A DNA stretch of 64,000 bases, taken from assembly GCF_000717915.1 (NCBI RefSeq), contig NZ_JOCX01000005.1:186001-250000 (forward strand), written 5' to 3'. Shown here in pieces: positions 18,280 through 26,646 of the stretch (position 1 is its first letter; every line of letters starts with the position of its first letter). The notes under the pieces are model-generated. The model was not told the DNA's origin, made no database searches, and saw only the letters and a program-made list of their open reading frames with translations. The stretch is from Streptomyces sp. NRRL S-244 (GTDB lineage: Bacteria; Actinomycetota; Actinomycetes; Streptomycetales; Streptomycetaceae). A program made the translations under genes and the position numbers.

Positions 18280-19541
18280 GCACCAGCACCGTCTCCGCGA
18301 CGAGTGCCGCCCCGAAGAAGGCCGGCGGCCGCAAGAAGCTCACCCTGCCGTGGATCATGCTGATCATCGCGGGCGGGCTCGCGCTCGTCTCGCTGGTCCG
18401 CGTGATCAGCGGCGCCAACGACCTGACCTCCATCGGCCAGGTCTCCGGAGCCCTCCAGCTCGCGGTGCCGATCGGCCTCGCCGGCCTCGGCGGCCTGTGG
18501 GCCGAGCGGGCGGGCGTGGTCAACATCGGCCTCGAGGGCATGATGATCCTCGGCACCTGGTTCGGTGCCTGGGCCGGCTACCAGTGGGGTCCTTGGACCG
18601 GCGTCGTCGTCGGGATCCTGGGCGGTGCCCTCGGCGGCCTGCTGCACGCGATCATCACGGTCACGTTCAACGTCAACCACATCGTCTCCGGTGTGGCCGT
18701 CAACATCCTCGCTCTGGGCTTCACCCAGTACCTGTCGAACTTCACGTTCGCGAACGCGCCCGGCGGCTCCTCCAAGCAGTCGCCGCGCGTCGAGGAGATC
18801 TACAAGATCACCGTGCCGGGGCTGTCCGACTGGATGGCCACGCTCCAGGCCAAGCACTGGTTCTTCGTCTCGGACCTCGCCGGCGTCGTCGGCGGCCTGG
18901 TCACCGAGCTCTCGCTGCTGACCGTCGTCGCCCTGCTGCTGATCCCGGGCACCTGGTGGGTGCTGTGGCGCACCACCTTCGGCCTGCGCCTGCGCTCCTG
19001 CGGTGAGAACCCCATCGCCGCCGAATCGCTCGGCGTCAACGTCTACAAGTACAAGTACATCGCCGTGGTCGTCTCCGGCGCCCTGGCGGGCCTCGGCGGC
19101 GTGTTCCTGTCGATCGTCGCCAGCCCCATCTACCAGGAGGGCCAGACCGGCGGCCGCGGCTACATCGGTCTCGCCGCGATGATCTTCGGTAACTGGATGC
19201 CGGGCGGCATGGCGCTGGGCGCCGGCCTCTTCGGCTTCACCGACAGCCTCAAGCTGCGCGGTGGCGCCGAGAACGTCCACGCGATGCTGCTGCTCCTCGC
19301 GATCCTGCTGGTGCTGGTCTGCGCCTGGCAGCTGTACAAGAAGAAGCACTTCCAGGGCGCCCTCTCGGGCGTCATCGCCGGCGGTCTGTTCCTCTGGTAC
19401 GCGCTCACCGACGCGGTCCCGAGCCAGTTCGTGGACGCGGCCCCGTACCTGACGACCCTGCTGGTGCTCGCGCTGTCCGCGCAGCGGCTGCGGATGCCGA
19501 AGGCCGACGGCATGCCGTACCGCAAGGGCCAGGGCAAGTGA
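18276..19541 (+). CDS. Nucleoside ABC transporter permease, second subunit
   Basis: Second BPD_transp_2 permease, 421 residues, starting at GTG 18276 inside the previous stop (GTGA). It has about ten hydrophobic helices, the family segment GLWAERAGVVNIGLEGMM and the ATPase-contact loop RSCGENPIAAESLGVNV. It is longer than its partner because of an extra helix pair at the C-terminus. The gene overlaps cdd by four bases, so import and first catabolic step are encoded on one message. Confidence 0.93.
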   Translation: MSTSTVSATSAAPKKAGGRKKLTLPWIMLIIAGGLALVSLVRVISGANDLTSIGQVSGALQLAVPIGLAGLGGLWAERAGVVNIGLEGMMILGTWFGAWAGYQWGPWTGVVVGILGGALGGLLHAIITVTFNVNHIVSGVAVNILALGFTQYLSNFTFANAPGGSSKQSPRVEEIYKITVPGLSDWMATLQAKHWFFVSDLAGVVGGLVTELSLLTVVALLLIPGTWWVLWRTTFGLRLRSCGENPIAAESLGVNVYKYKYIAVVVSGALAGLGGVFLSIVASPIYQEGQTGGRGYIGLAAMIFGNWMPGGMALGAGLFGFTDSLKLRGGAENVHAMLLLLAILLVLVCAWQLYKKKHFQGALSGVIAGGLFLWYALTDAVPSQFVDAAPYLTTLLVLALSAQRLRMPKADGMPYRKGQGK

Positions 19542-19936
19542 CGACGGCGATCCGCCCCGACTGGGAGGCCCTGCGGGAGGCCGCCCGGGACGCCATGTCC
19601 CGGGCGTACGCCCCCTACTCGCAGTTCCCGGTCGGGGTCGCCGCCCTCGTCGACGACGGCCGGATCGTCGTCGGCTGCAACGTGGAGAACGCCAGCTACG
19701 GGCTCAGCCTGTGCGCCGAGTGCGGGCTGGTCTCCTCCCTCCAGGCCACCGGCGGCGGCCGCCTGACGCACTTCACCTGCGTCGACGGCAAGGGCGACAT
19801 CCTCGTCCCGTGCGGCCGCTGCCGTCAGCTCCTCTTCGAGTTCGGTGGACCGGAGCTGCTGGTGGAGACCCCGAAGGGGGTCCTTCCACTGGCCGAGATG
19901 CTCCCGCAGGCCTTCGGGCCGGACCACCTGAGATAG
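19538..19936 (+). CDS. cdd: Cytidine deaminase
   Basis: Deaminates cytidine and deoxycytidine to uridine and deoxyuridine. The 132-residue chain is the size of the homotetrameric zinc form. The zinc site is complete: CAE at 59-61 (catalytic Glu61) and PCGRC with Cys92 and Cys95; CNVENASYG is the substrate-binding segment. The GTG at 19538 overlaps the permease stop. Its place at the end of the importer operon feeds uridine and deoxyuridine to the phosphorylase encoded next. Confidence 0.96.
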   Translation: MTTAIRPDWEALREAARDAMSRAYAPYSQFPVGVAALVDDGRIVVGCNVENASYGLSLCAECGLVSSLQATGGGRLTHFTCVDGKGDILVPCGRCRQLLFEFGGPELLVETPKGVLPLAEMLPQAFGPDHLR

Positions 19937-19943
19937 CCGTGCC

Positions 19944-19978
19944 GACGGCCCTTCGCCCCTGCCGGGCGAAGGGCCGTC
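19944..19978 (+). terminator. Strong hairpin after cdd
   Basis: A perfect 15-bp stem (GACGGCCCTTCGCCC with GGGCGAAGGGCCGTC) around CTGCC, eight bases past the cdd stop and before the deoA operator. Confidence 0.88.
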
Positions 19979-20010
19979 GCAATTCCCTCTTCTCTTCTCT
20001 CTCCACCCTC

Positions 20011-20024
20011 TCTATGCGCGTAGA
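20011..20024 (+). promoter_or_regulatory. Nucleoside-regulon operator before deoA
   Basis: TCTATGCGCGTAGA, one base off the palindrome seen elsewhere. It touches the ribosome binding site AAGGAAG (20024-20030), so it sits at or just after the transcription start. Confidence 0.72.
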
Positions 20025-20036
20025 AGGAAGCACCAC

Positions 20037-21314
20037 ATGGACGTCATCTCCGTCATCCGAACGAAGCGTGACCGAGGCGAGCTGAGCCCCGAGCAGATCG
20101 ACTGGGTCATCGACGCGTACACGCGCGGTGTCGTCGCAGACGAGCAGATGTCGGCGCTGGCGATGGCCATCCTGCTGAACGGCATGAACCGGGCCGAGAT
20201 CAAGCGCTGGACCGCCGCGATGATCGCCTCGGGCGAGCGGATGAACTTCGACTCCCTGTCCCGCCCGACCGCGGACAAGCACTCCACCGGCGGCGTCGGC
20301 GACAAGATCACCCTGCCGCTGGCCCCGCTCGTCGCCGCCTGCGGCGCGGCCGTGCCGCAGCTGTCGGGCCGCGGCCTCGGCCACACCGGCGGCACCCTGG
20401 ACAAGCTGGAGTCCATCCCCGGCTGGCGCGCGCTGCTCTCCAACGAGGAGATGCTGCACGTCCTGGACACCACGGGCGCGGTCATCTGCGCGGCGGGCGA
20501 CGGCCTGGCCCCCGCCGACAAGAAGCTGTACGCGCTGCGCGACGTGACGGGCACGGTCGAGGCCATCCCGCTGATCGCCTCCTCGATCATGTCGAAGAAG
20601 ATCGCCGAGGGCACGGGCTCGCTCGTCCTCGACGTGAAGGTCGGCACCGGCGCGTTCATGAAGAACATCGAGGACGCGCGCGAGCTCGCCTCGACGATGG
20701 TCGCCCTCGGTACGGACAGCGGCGTCAAGACGATCGCCCTGCTCACCGACATGTCCACCCCGCTCGGCCTGACGGCCGGCAACGCGCTGGAGATCCGCGA
20801 GTCGGTCGAGGTCCTGGCCGGCGGCGGCCCCTCCGACGTCGTCGAGCTGACCCTGGCGCTGGCCCGCGAGATGCTGGACGCGGCGGGCATCAAGGACGCC
20901 GACCCGGCCAAGGCCCTGGCCGACGGCTCCGCCATGGACGTCTGGCGCCGGATGATCTCCGCCCAGGGCGGCGACCCGGACGCGGCCCTCCCGGTGGCCC
21001 GCGAGCAGCACGTGGTCACCGCCCCCTCCTCGGGCGTCCTGACCCGCCTGGACGCGTACGGTGTCGGCGTGGGCGCCTGGCGCCTGGGCGCCGGCCGCGC
21101 GCGCAAGGAGGACCCGGTGCAGGCGGGCGCGGGCATCGAGCTCCACGCCAAGCCGGGCGACACCGTGGTGGCCGGCCAGCCGCTGATGACCCTGCACACG
21201 GACACCCCGGAGAAGTTCGAGTACGCCCTGGCCTCCCTGGAGGGCACGTACGACATCGCCCCGGCCGGCACGGCGTTCTCCGCCACGCCGATCGTCCTGG
21301 ACCGCATCGCCTGA
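20037..21314 (+). CDS. deoA: Thymidine (pyrimidine-nucleoside) phosphorylase
   Basis: Splits thymidine or deoxyuridine with phosphate into base and 2-deoxyribose-1-phosphate. The 425-residue protein has the glycosyltransferase family 3 layout: N-terminal helical domain, then KHSTGGVGDK (81-90, phosphate binding), the family signature SGRGLGHTGGTLDKLESIPG, SIMSKKIAEG, and a C-terminal pyrimidine-phosphorylase domain (GAGIELHAKPGD). The start ATG 20037 has AAGGAAG seven bases before it. Its deoxyribose product can go on through a mutase and DERA, both under the same operator type. Confidence 0.96.
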   Translation: MDVISVIRTKRDRGELSPEQIDWVIDAYTRGVVADEQMSALAMAILLNGMNRAEIKRWTAAMIASGERMNFDSLSRPTADKHSTGGVGDKITLPLAPLVAACGAAVPQLSGRGLGHTGGTLDKLESIPGWRALLSNEEMLHVLDTTGAVICAAGDGLAPADKKLYALRDVTGTVEAIPLIASSIMSKKIAEGTGSLVLDVKVGTGAFMKNIEDARELASTMVALGTDSGVKTIALLTDMSTPLGLTAGNALEIRESVEVLAGGGPSDVVELTLALAREMLDAAGIKDADPAKALADGSAMDVWRRMISAQGGDPDAALPVAREQHVVTAPSSGVLTRLDAYGVGVGAWRLGAGRARKEDPVQAGAGIELHAKPGDTVVAGQPLMTLHTDTPEKFEYALASLEGTYDIAPAGTAFSATPIVLDRIA

Positions 21315-21335
21315 CCTGCGGCTTCCCTTTCGGGT

Positions 21336-21369
21336 GAACGGGACCGGTGGACCCCCGCCGGTCCCGTTC
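21336..21369 (+). terminator. Hairpin after deoA
   Basis: A perfect 12-bp stem (GAACGGGACCGG with CCGGTCCCGTTC) and a 10-base loop, 21 bases after the stop codon. Confidence 0.82.
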
Positions 21370-21410
21370 GGCATGCTGGGACCGGTGACGAACCGAATGA
21401 GGAGCACACC

Positions 21411-22001
21411 ATGAGCGCACTCGCAGTCGAGCACCAGCCTCCGAGCGGTGACGACTGGGATTCGGTCGTCCGCCTCTGGGAGGAGATGGACGTGCCGAAG
21501 GGCTGCAAGGTGGAGATCATCGAGGGGATCATCACCGTGGCACCACCGCCCGTCAACAACCACAACTTGATCGCAGAGTCGGTGCAACGCCGCCTGTACA
21601 CGGTCATTCCCGATGACTGGGGTATCCACCAGACCCTCAACGTGGCCGTCCCGAGCCGCAGCGGTCTCTACATCCCGGACCTCACGGTCGTGCCGAGGGA
21701 GATGGTCCCCGAGGGGGAGAACTTCGTTCCCGTGGCTGCCGCCGAGCTCGTCGTCGAGATCACCTCGAAGTGGAACGCGGTCAACGACCGCGTGTCCAAG
21801 CTCAACGGCTATGCCGCGGCGGGCGTACCGCTCTACCTGCTCATCGACCCGCACGCGACGGGCAGCCCCACCATCCACCTGTACGGCGAGCCCAGCGACG
21901 GCAAATACCGCCTCCTGCACGCGGGCAAGTTCGGCGAGGCCGTCCAGCTCCCCGAGCCGTTCAACCTCACCCTCGACACCTTCGGCTTCCCCCGCCCATA
22001 G
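21411..22001 (+). CDS. Uma2-family (DUF820) nuclease-fold protein
   Basis: 196 residues of the Uma2/DUF820 family, a PD-(D/E)xK nuclease fold abundant in Streptomyces but of unknown physiological role. The fold's key residues are visible: EIIEGIITV, LYIPDLTVV (Asp) and ELVVEITSKWN (Glu and Lys). GAGGAG lies 7-9 bases before the ATG. The gene is separated from deoA by a terminator and followed at 17 bases by the STAS gene. Codon use is a little less GC-biased than in its neighbours. Confidence 0.88.
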   Translation: MSALAVEHQPPSGDDWDSVVRLWEEMDVPKGCKVEIIEGIITVAPPPVNNHNLIAESVQRRLYTVIPDDWGIHQTLNVAVPSRSGLYIPDLTVVPREMVPEGENFVPVAAAELVVEITSKWNAVNDRVSKLNGYAAAGVPLYLLIDPHATGSPTIHLYGEPSDGKYRLLHAGKFGEAVQLPEPFNLTLDTFGFPRP

Positions 22002-22018
22002 GAGGCCGCGGCCTACCG

Positions 22019-22387
22019 ATGAGTTCCGGCGGCCCGGGCAGTCACCCCCTCGTGACGATCACGCGACTCGTGCTGCCCGGACCCAGCCCCACCGCGCGCG
22101 ATGCCGTCCTGCTGTGCGCCGGCCTGGCCCGGCTGTACGAGGACGGGGCGACGGCCGTGGAGTGCGACGCCGGCGCCGTCACCGCGCCCGGGCTCGGGGT
22201 CGTCGAGGTGCTGGCCCGGCTGCGGGTCGCGGCCGGGGGTCGGGCGCTGCGGGTGACCGGGGCCGGGCCCGAGCTACGCGCCCTGCTGGAGCTCGTCGGA
22301 CTCCTCCAGCTGTTCGGGGAGGCCGAAGAGCGGGAACCAGCGGTCGGTGTCCAGGAAGGCGTTGAGCCCGGTGATCCGCCCCTCTGA
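22019..22387 (+). CDS. Small STAS-domain protein
   Basis: 122 residues that look like a STAS domain (SpoIIAA-like): beta strand LVTITRLVLPG, helix, VECDAGAVTAPGLGVVEVLARL, GRALRVTGAGPELRALLELVGL. Such proteins often act as anti-sigma antagonists or as scaffold modules. AGGAGG lies about 14 bases before the ATG. The last 114 bases overlap the end of the convergent sigma factor gene, so the C-terminal Glu-rich tail may be a by-product. The assignment rests on pattern only. Confidence 0.55.
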   Translation: MSSGGPGSHPLVTITRLVLPGPSPTARDAVLLCAGLARLYEDGATAVECDAGAVTAPGLGVVEVLARLRVAAGGRALRVTGAGPELRALLELVGLLQLFGEAEEREPAVGVQEGVEPGDPPL

Positions 22388-23287
22388 GATCTCCAGGACC
22401 TGGAGCGCCCACGGCACGTGCCCCGGCTTCCCGTCCTGCCGCGGCCGGTACTGGCCGAAGGCCGGCAGGCCGTTCGCCGTCGTCGGGACCAGGCGGGAGC
22501 CCTTGCACCCGATGCCCTGGTTCAGATGCCAGGCCGCGATGTCCGCGGGCCCCTGGAGCCACAGGTCGAACGGCGGCATCGACAGCACCGCGTCCTCGTG
22601 CAGCAGTGTGGTCAGCCGCGAGATGTCGTACGCCTCGAAGGCGGAGAGGTACTGCTCCAGCAGCTTCACCTGCTCCGCGTCCAGCGGGTCCGCCGCGTCG
22701 CTCTCGCGCATCCGGCTCGCCGAGAGCGTCGCGCGGGCCCGCTGGAGGGCGCTGTTCACCGACGCCACCGTCGTGTCCAGCAGGGTCGCGACCTCGTCCG
22801 CCTTCCACGCCAGCACCTCGCGCAGGATCAGCACCGCCCGCTGCTTCGCCGGCAGGTGCTGAAGCGCCGCCACGAACGCCAGCCGCACGGACTCCTTCGC
22901 CAGCGCCATCTCCGCCGGATCGGCGGTCTGCGGCAGCACCCGCCCGTCCGGCACCGGCTCCAGCCAGGTCACCTCGGGCCGCTCGTTGAGTATTGCCGAC
23001 GCCTGGTGCTGAGGGGCGCTGAGGTCCATCGGGCGGGCCCGCTTCTTCCCCGCGCTCAGCAGGTCCAGGCAGACGTTCGTGGCGATCCGGTACAGCCACG
23101 AGCGCAGCGAGGACCTGCCCTCGAACTTCTCGAAGCTGCGCCAGGCACGGACGTACGTGTCCTGCACCGCGTCCTCGGCGTCGAAGGAGGAGCCGAGCAT
23201 GCGGTAGCAGTAGCCGGTGAGCTCGACCCGGTAGCGGTCCATCGCCGCGTCCAGATCGGATTCGATACTCGTGGCGACGTCACTCAT
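22274..23287 (-). CDS. ECF sigma factor with C-terminal SnoaL-like domain
   Basis: RNA polymerase sigma factor of 337 residues. Region 2 spans about 15-85 (YCYRMLGSSFDAEDAVQDTY, FEGRSSLRSWLYRIATNVCLD); region 4 about 130-185 (LQHLPAKQRAVLILREVLAW, with the helix-turn-helix VATLLDTTVASVNSALQRAR). A WLEPVPD linker separates them, and a SnoaL-like domain (about 200-325) ends the chain. Sigma factors of this SigX5/TIGR02960-like layout are usually controlled by their own C-terminal domain and not by an anti-sigma factor. The start ATG 23287 has GGGGAAG upstream. The target genes are unknown; the L,D-transpeptidase gene lies just downstream. Confidence 0.92.
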   Translation of the reverse strand: MSDVATSIESDLDAAMDRYRVELTGYCYRMLGSSFDAEDAVQDTYVRAWRSFEKFEGRSSLRSWLYRIATNVCLDLLSAGKKRARPMDLSAPQHQASAILNERPEVTWLEPVPDGRVLPQTADPAEMALAKESVRLAFVAALQHLPAKQRAVLILREVLAWKADEVATLLDTTVASVNSALQRARATLSASRMRESDAADPLDAEQVKLLEQYLSAFEAYDISRLTTLLHEDAVLSMPPFDLWLQGPADIAAWHLNQGIGCKGSRLVPTTANGLPAFGQYRPRQDGKPGHVPWALQVLEISEGRITGLNAFLDTDRWFPLFGLPEQLEESDELQQGA

Positions 23288-23362
23288 GGCTGTCTTCCCC
23301 CAGTAGGTCCGATATCCCGAAGCTACCCGAGGGGTCTGACAACGGCAGCCGGACGCCGCCCG

Positions 23363-24118
23363 CTACGTACCCGGCTTGCGGCCGTAGACGTACACGTCGT
23401 CCCCCTTGGCCAGCAGGTTCCAGTACGCCTTGGCGTCCGCGGGCCGCATGTTCACGCAGCCGCCCGACCCCGGCGGGTTCCACATGCTCTTCTCCACCGA
23501 GTGGAAGGCGATCCCGCCGTCGAAGAACTGCGCGTACGGCATCGACACGTCGTAGATCGTCGACCAGTGGTCGATGCTGCGGTAGTAGATCCGCTTCAGG
23601 CCGGTCCGGGTCTCCGTGCCGTCCTTCCCGGTGCGCACCGGCACCGGGCCGTACTTCAGGACGGCGCCGTCCTGGACCCAGCTGAGCTGGCGGGTCAGGT
23701 CGACGCAGGCGATCCGGCCCACGTTCACCGGGCACGTCCCGGCCCTGTTCGGGTTCGTGCCGGCCGCCCGCTGCGCCAGCATGGTGCTCATCGTCTGCCA
23801 GGTGAGCGGCCCGGCGTACCCCGCGGTCGGGGTGATCCCGTGCGTCGCCTGGAACGCCTTGATCGCCTGGCAGTCGGCCGCGGACTGCCACCCGTCGACC
23901 GGCCGCCCCAGGAACTGCTCCACCTCCCGTTGGTACGGCCCCGTGGTCACGTTGCACGAGCCGGCGGCCCGCGCCGCCCCGCCCCCGCCGACCACGAGCG
24001 GGACCGCGAGCGCCACCGCCCCGCAGACCACCGCCACCGCACGTCGTCCCGTACGCAACCGCTCCGTACGCATCCGTCCCGTACGCGTCCGCTCCGTACG
24101 CATCCGCATCAATGTCAC
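23363..24118 (-). CDS. L,D-transpeptidase-like secreted protein with altered active site
   Basis: About 251 residues. I place the start at GTG 24118 because GGAGGGAG precedes it by six bases; ATGs at 24109 and 24103 are alternatives. The N-terminus is an unusual Arg/Thr repeat (RTER, RTGR, RTER, RTGR) coded by direct DNA repeats, followed by a hydrophobic signal core and cleavage near ARA-AG. A PG-binding-like domain (about 55-110) and a YkuD domain follow. The active-site segment reads SGGC, with Cys221 kept but the usual His of SHGC replaced by Gly; an upstream His206 is kept. It may be active through that His, or be a binding paralogue. Confidence 0.85.
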   Translation of the reverse strand: MTLMRMRTERTRTGRMRTERLRTGRRAVAVVCGAVALAVPLVVGGGGAARAAGSCNVTTGPYQREVEQFLGRPVDGWQSAADCQAIKAFQATHGITPTAGYAGPLTWQTMSTMLAQRAAGTNPNRAGTCPVNVGRIACVDLTRQLSWVQDGAVLKYGPVPVRTGKDGTETRTGLKRIYYRSIDHWSTIYDVSMPYAQFFDGGIAFHSVEKSMWNPPGSGGCVNMRPADAKAYWNLLAKGDDVYVYGRKPGT

Positions 24119-24252
24119 GTCGTACTCCCTCCCACCCCCACTCCTTCCCGGCGGGGAGGGGCAACGCGCCGGAGCCCGGGGCGGCTTGCGCCTCCGGGCT
24201 CCGTAATTCCGCTCGTACCGATGCCGTACGCACCGATCCCCACGCCGCCGTA

Positions 24253-25542
24253 TCAGCGTGCGGCGGCCAGCGACCCGTGGCGCCGCTCGGCGCGCGCCGC
24301 GTGCGAGCCGTACAGGGTGATCGACACGACGCCGAGCACGGCCAGCAGCGCGATGCCCACCGTCGCCGCCCAGCCCGCCGAGTGGTAGGCGAGCGCGCCG
24401 AGCGTGCCGCCCGCGCTGGAGCCCAGGTAGTACGCCGACTGGTACAGCGCCGAGGCCTGCGCACGCCCCGACGTCGCGGTCCGGCTCACCGCGGCGGACG
24501 CCACCGCGTGGCCCGCGAAGAAGCCGGCGGTGATCAGGACCAGCCCGACGAGGATCGCGGCCAGCGAGTCCGCCAGCGACAGCAGCAGGCCCAGTGCGGT
24601 CGTGGTCACCGCCAGGTACAGCGCCCCGCGCCGCCCCGCCCGGGCCACCAGCTGCCCGGCGGCCGCCGAGGAGACCGTACCGACCAGGTAGATCAGGAAG
24701 ATCGACCCGATCACGCCCTGCCCCAGGGAGAACGGCTCGTCGACCAGCCGGTAGCCGATGACGGTGTAGACGGCCCCGAAGACGGTCATGAACAGCGCGC
24801 CGATCCCGTACAGGCGCAGCAGCAGCGGATCCCGCAGGTGCCCGGCGACCGTACGGCCGACCGCGCGCGGGTTCAGCGAGGCCGGGCGGAAGAACCGGGC
24901 CCGGGGGAGCAGGACGAGGAACGCCGCCGCGCAGGCCAGCGCCATGACGCCGACGGCCAGCAGCCCGCCGCGCCAGCCCCACGCCTGGGCCGCCCAGCCC
25001 GTGACGAGGCGGCCGCTCATGCCGCCGATGGAATTGCCCGCCACGAACAGGCCGATCGCGCCCACCAGCGCCTTCGGCTTGACCTCCTCCGCCAGGTACG
25101 CCATCGCGGAGGCCGGGATGCCGGCGATCGCCGCGCCCTGGACGGCGCGCAGCGCCACCAGCCACTCCAGGTTCGGCGCGAACGGTACGAGGAGGCCGAC
25201 GCCGACGGCGACCAGCATGGAGACCGTCATCATCCGGGTCCGCCCGAAGCGCTCGGAGAGCGCGCTGAGCGGCAGGACGAACAGGGCGAGGGCGCCGGTG
25301 GCCGCGGACACGGTCCAGCTGGCCTGACCCGCCGTCACCCCGAACCCGTCGGAGATCGCGGGCAGCAGCGCCTGGGTGGAGTAGAGGAGGGCGAAGGTCG
25401 CGAGGCCCGCGGCGAAGAGCGCGAGGCTCATGCGGCGGTAGCCGGGGCGGCCGGGGGCGTGGGCTTCCGGTGCGGCAGGAGCAGGAGACGACGGGGTGGA
25501 GGCACCTGTGGTGACAGGTGCCCCGGTATGAACGGGAGGCAT
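24253..25542 (-). CDS. MFS transporter (YnfM/AraJ-like)
   Basis: Major facilitator of about 429 residues with 12 hydrophobic segments in two bundles. The loop 2-3 motif is visible as LSERFGRTRMM (G-x3-D/E-R/K-x-G/A-R-R/K type), and the second half has GTVSSAAAGQLVARAGRRGALY. The ATG at 25542 is chosen over the longer frame because it follows GGGAGG-like spacing and precedes a Pro/Ala-rich cytoplasmic tail. It is divergent from a LysR regulator with about 100 bases between starts, the classic layout of a regulator that controls an exporter. The substrate is unknown. Confidence 0.9.
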   Translation of the reverse strand: MPPVHTGAPVTTGASTPSSPAPAAPEAHAPGRPGYRRMSLALFAAGLATFALLYSTQALLPAISDGFGVTAGQASWTVSAATGALALFVLPLSALSERFGRTRMMTVSMLVAVGVGLLVPFAPNLEWLVALRAVQGAAIAGIPASAMAYLAEEVKPKALVGAIGLFVAGNSIGGMSGRLVTGWAAQAWGWRGGLLAVGVMALACAAAFLVLLPRARFFRPASLNPRAVGRTVAGHLRDPLLLRLYGIGALFMTVFGAVYTVIGYRLVDEPFSLGQGVIGSIFLIYLVGTVSSAAAGQLVARAGRRGALYLAVTTTALGLLLSLADSLAAILVGLVLITAGFFAGHAVASAAVSRTATSGRAQASALYQSAYYLGSSAGGTLGALAYHSAGWAATVGIALLAVLGVVSITLYGSHAARAERRHGSLAAAR

Positions 25543-25641
25543 GCCAAAACCGTAGACCCGGCTCGTTTCATGCGTCCAATGCACAGAATCGCGATAATCG
25601 ATCCACTGCTGCATGACCGCAGCTCAGAAGGGTGCCTGTCA

Positions 25642-26646
25642 ATGAACCGTTACGAAGAAGACATCGCGGTGACAGGTTTGCTGGCACCTCGCCTCGCGTA
25701 CTTCGCCGCCGTCGCCCGCCACGAGCACGTCACCCGCGCCGCGCACGAGCTGGGCGTCCCGCAGTCCACCCTCTCCCGGGCCATGGTCCGGCTCGAACAC
25801 GACCTCGGCGTCACGCTGTTCGCCCGCAAGGGCCGCACCGTCGCCCTCACCACGGCCGGCCGGACCTTCCTCGCCTCGGCCGAGCGGGCCCTCGCCGAGA
25901 TCGCCCGCGCCGCCGAGTCGGTGCAGCTGGACGCCGATCCGGCCCTCGGCAAGGTGGCGTTCGGCTTCCTGCACACCCTCGGCCCCGAGACCGTACCCGG
26001 CCTGATCCGCGCCTTCCGCGCCGACCACCCGCGCGTGCGCTTCTCCCTGGTGCAGAACTACGGCGAGGCCATGCTGGAGAAACTCCGGGCCGGCGAGCTC
26101 GACCTCTGCCTGACCTCGCCCCTCCCCGACGCGCCCGACCTGGTCGCCCGCCGCCTCGACGAGCAGCGGCTGCGCCTCGTCGTCCCCGACGACCACCGGC
26201 TGGCCGGCCGCAAGCGCATCCGCCTCGCCGAGGCCGCCGAGGAAACCTTCGTCACCCTGGAAGCCGGCTACGGCCTGCGCCGCATCACCGACGACCTGTG
26301 CGCGGAGGCCGGGTTCACCCCGCGGGTGGCCTTCGAGGGCGAGGAGGCCGAGACCCTGCGCGGCCTCGTCGCGGCGGGGCTCGGCGTGGCCCTGCTGCCG
26401 CCCCCGGCCGTGGCCCGACCCGGCGTGGTCGAGCTGACGGTGACGGCCCCCCGGGCGGTCCGCGAGATCGGCGTGGCCTGGCTGGACGGCCACCCCGACA
26501 CCCGCCCGGTGGCCGAGTTCAAACGCTTCCTCCTCTCCCGCCGCGGCCGCCTCATCCCGGAACTGCACGGCGGGCACCTCGGGCAGCCCGTTCAGGACCC
26601 GGCGCCGCCCTCGGGGTCCGGCGGCGGCGTCGGGGAGAGCAAGTAG
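25642..26646 (+). CDS. LysR-family transcriptional regulator
   Basis: 334 residues. N-terminal winged helix-turn-helix (AVARHEHVTRAAHELGVPQSTLSRAMVRLE split over about residues 22-52), then an effector domain of two alpha/beta lobes (FGFLHTLGPETVPGLIRAF onward). The ATG at 25642 is followed by MNRYEEDIAV before the first helix. It is divergent from the MFS gene and probably activates it in response to a small ligand. The last 55 bases overlap the convergent LuxR gene, and its C-terminal 30 residues are Pro/Gly-rich and dispensable-looking. Confidence 0.92.
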   Translation: MNRYEEDIAVTGLLAPRLAYFAAVARHEHVTRAAHELGVPQSTLSRAMVRLEHDLGVTLFARKGRTVALTTAGRTFLASAERALAEIARAAESVQLDADPALGKVAFGFLHTLGPETVPGLIRAFRADHPRVRFSLVQNYGEAMLEKLRAGELDLCLTSPLPDAPDLVARRLDEQRLRLVVPDDHRLAGRKRIRLAEAAEETFVTLEAGYGLRRITDDLCAEAGFTPRVAFEGEEAETLRGLVAAGLGVALLPPPAVARPGVVELTVTAPRAVREIGVAWLDGHPDTRPVAEFKRFLLSRRGRLIPELHGGHLGQPVQDPAPPSGSGGGVGESK

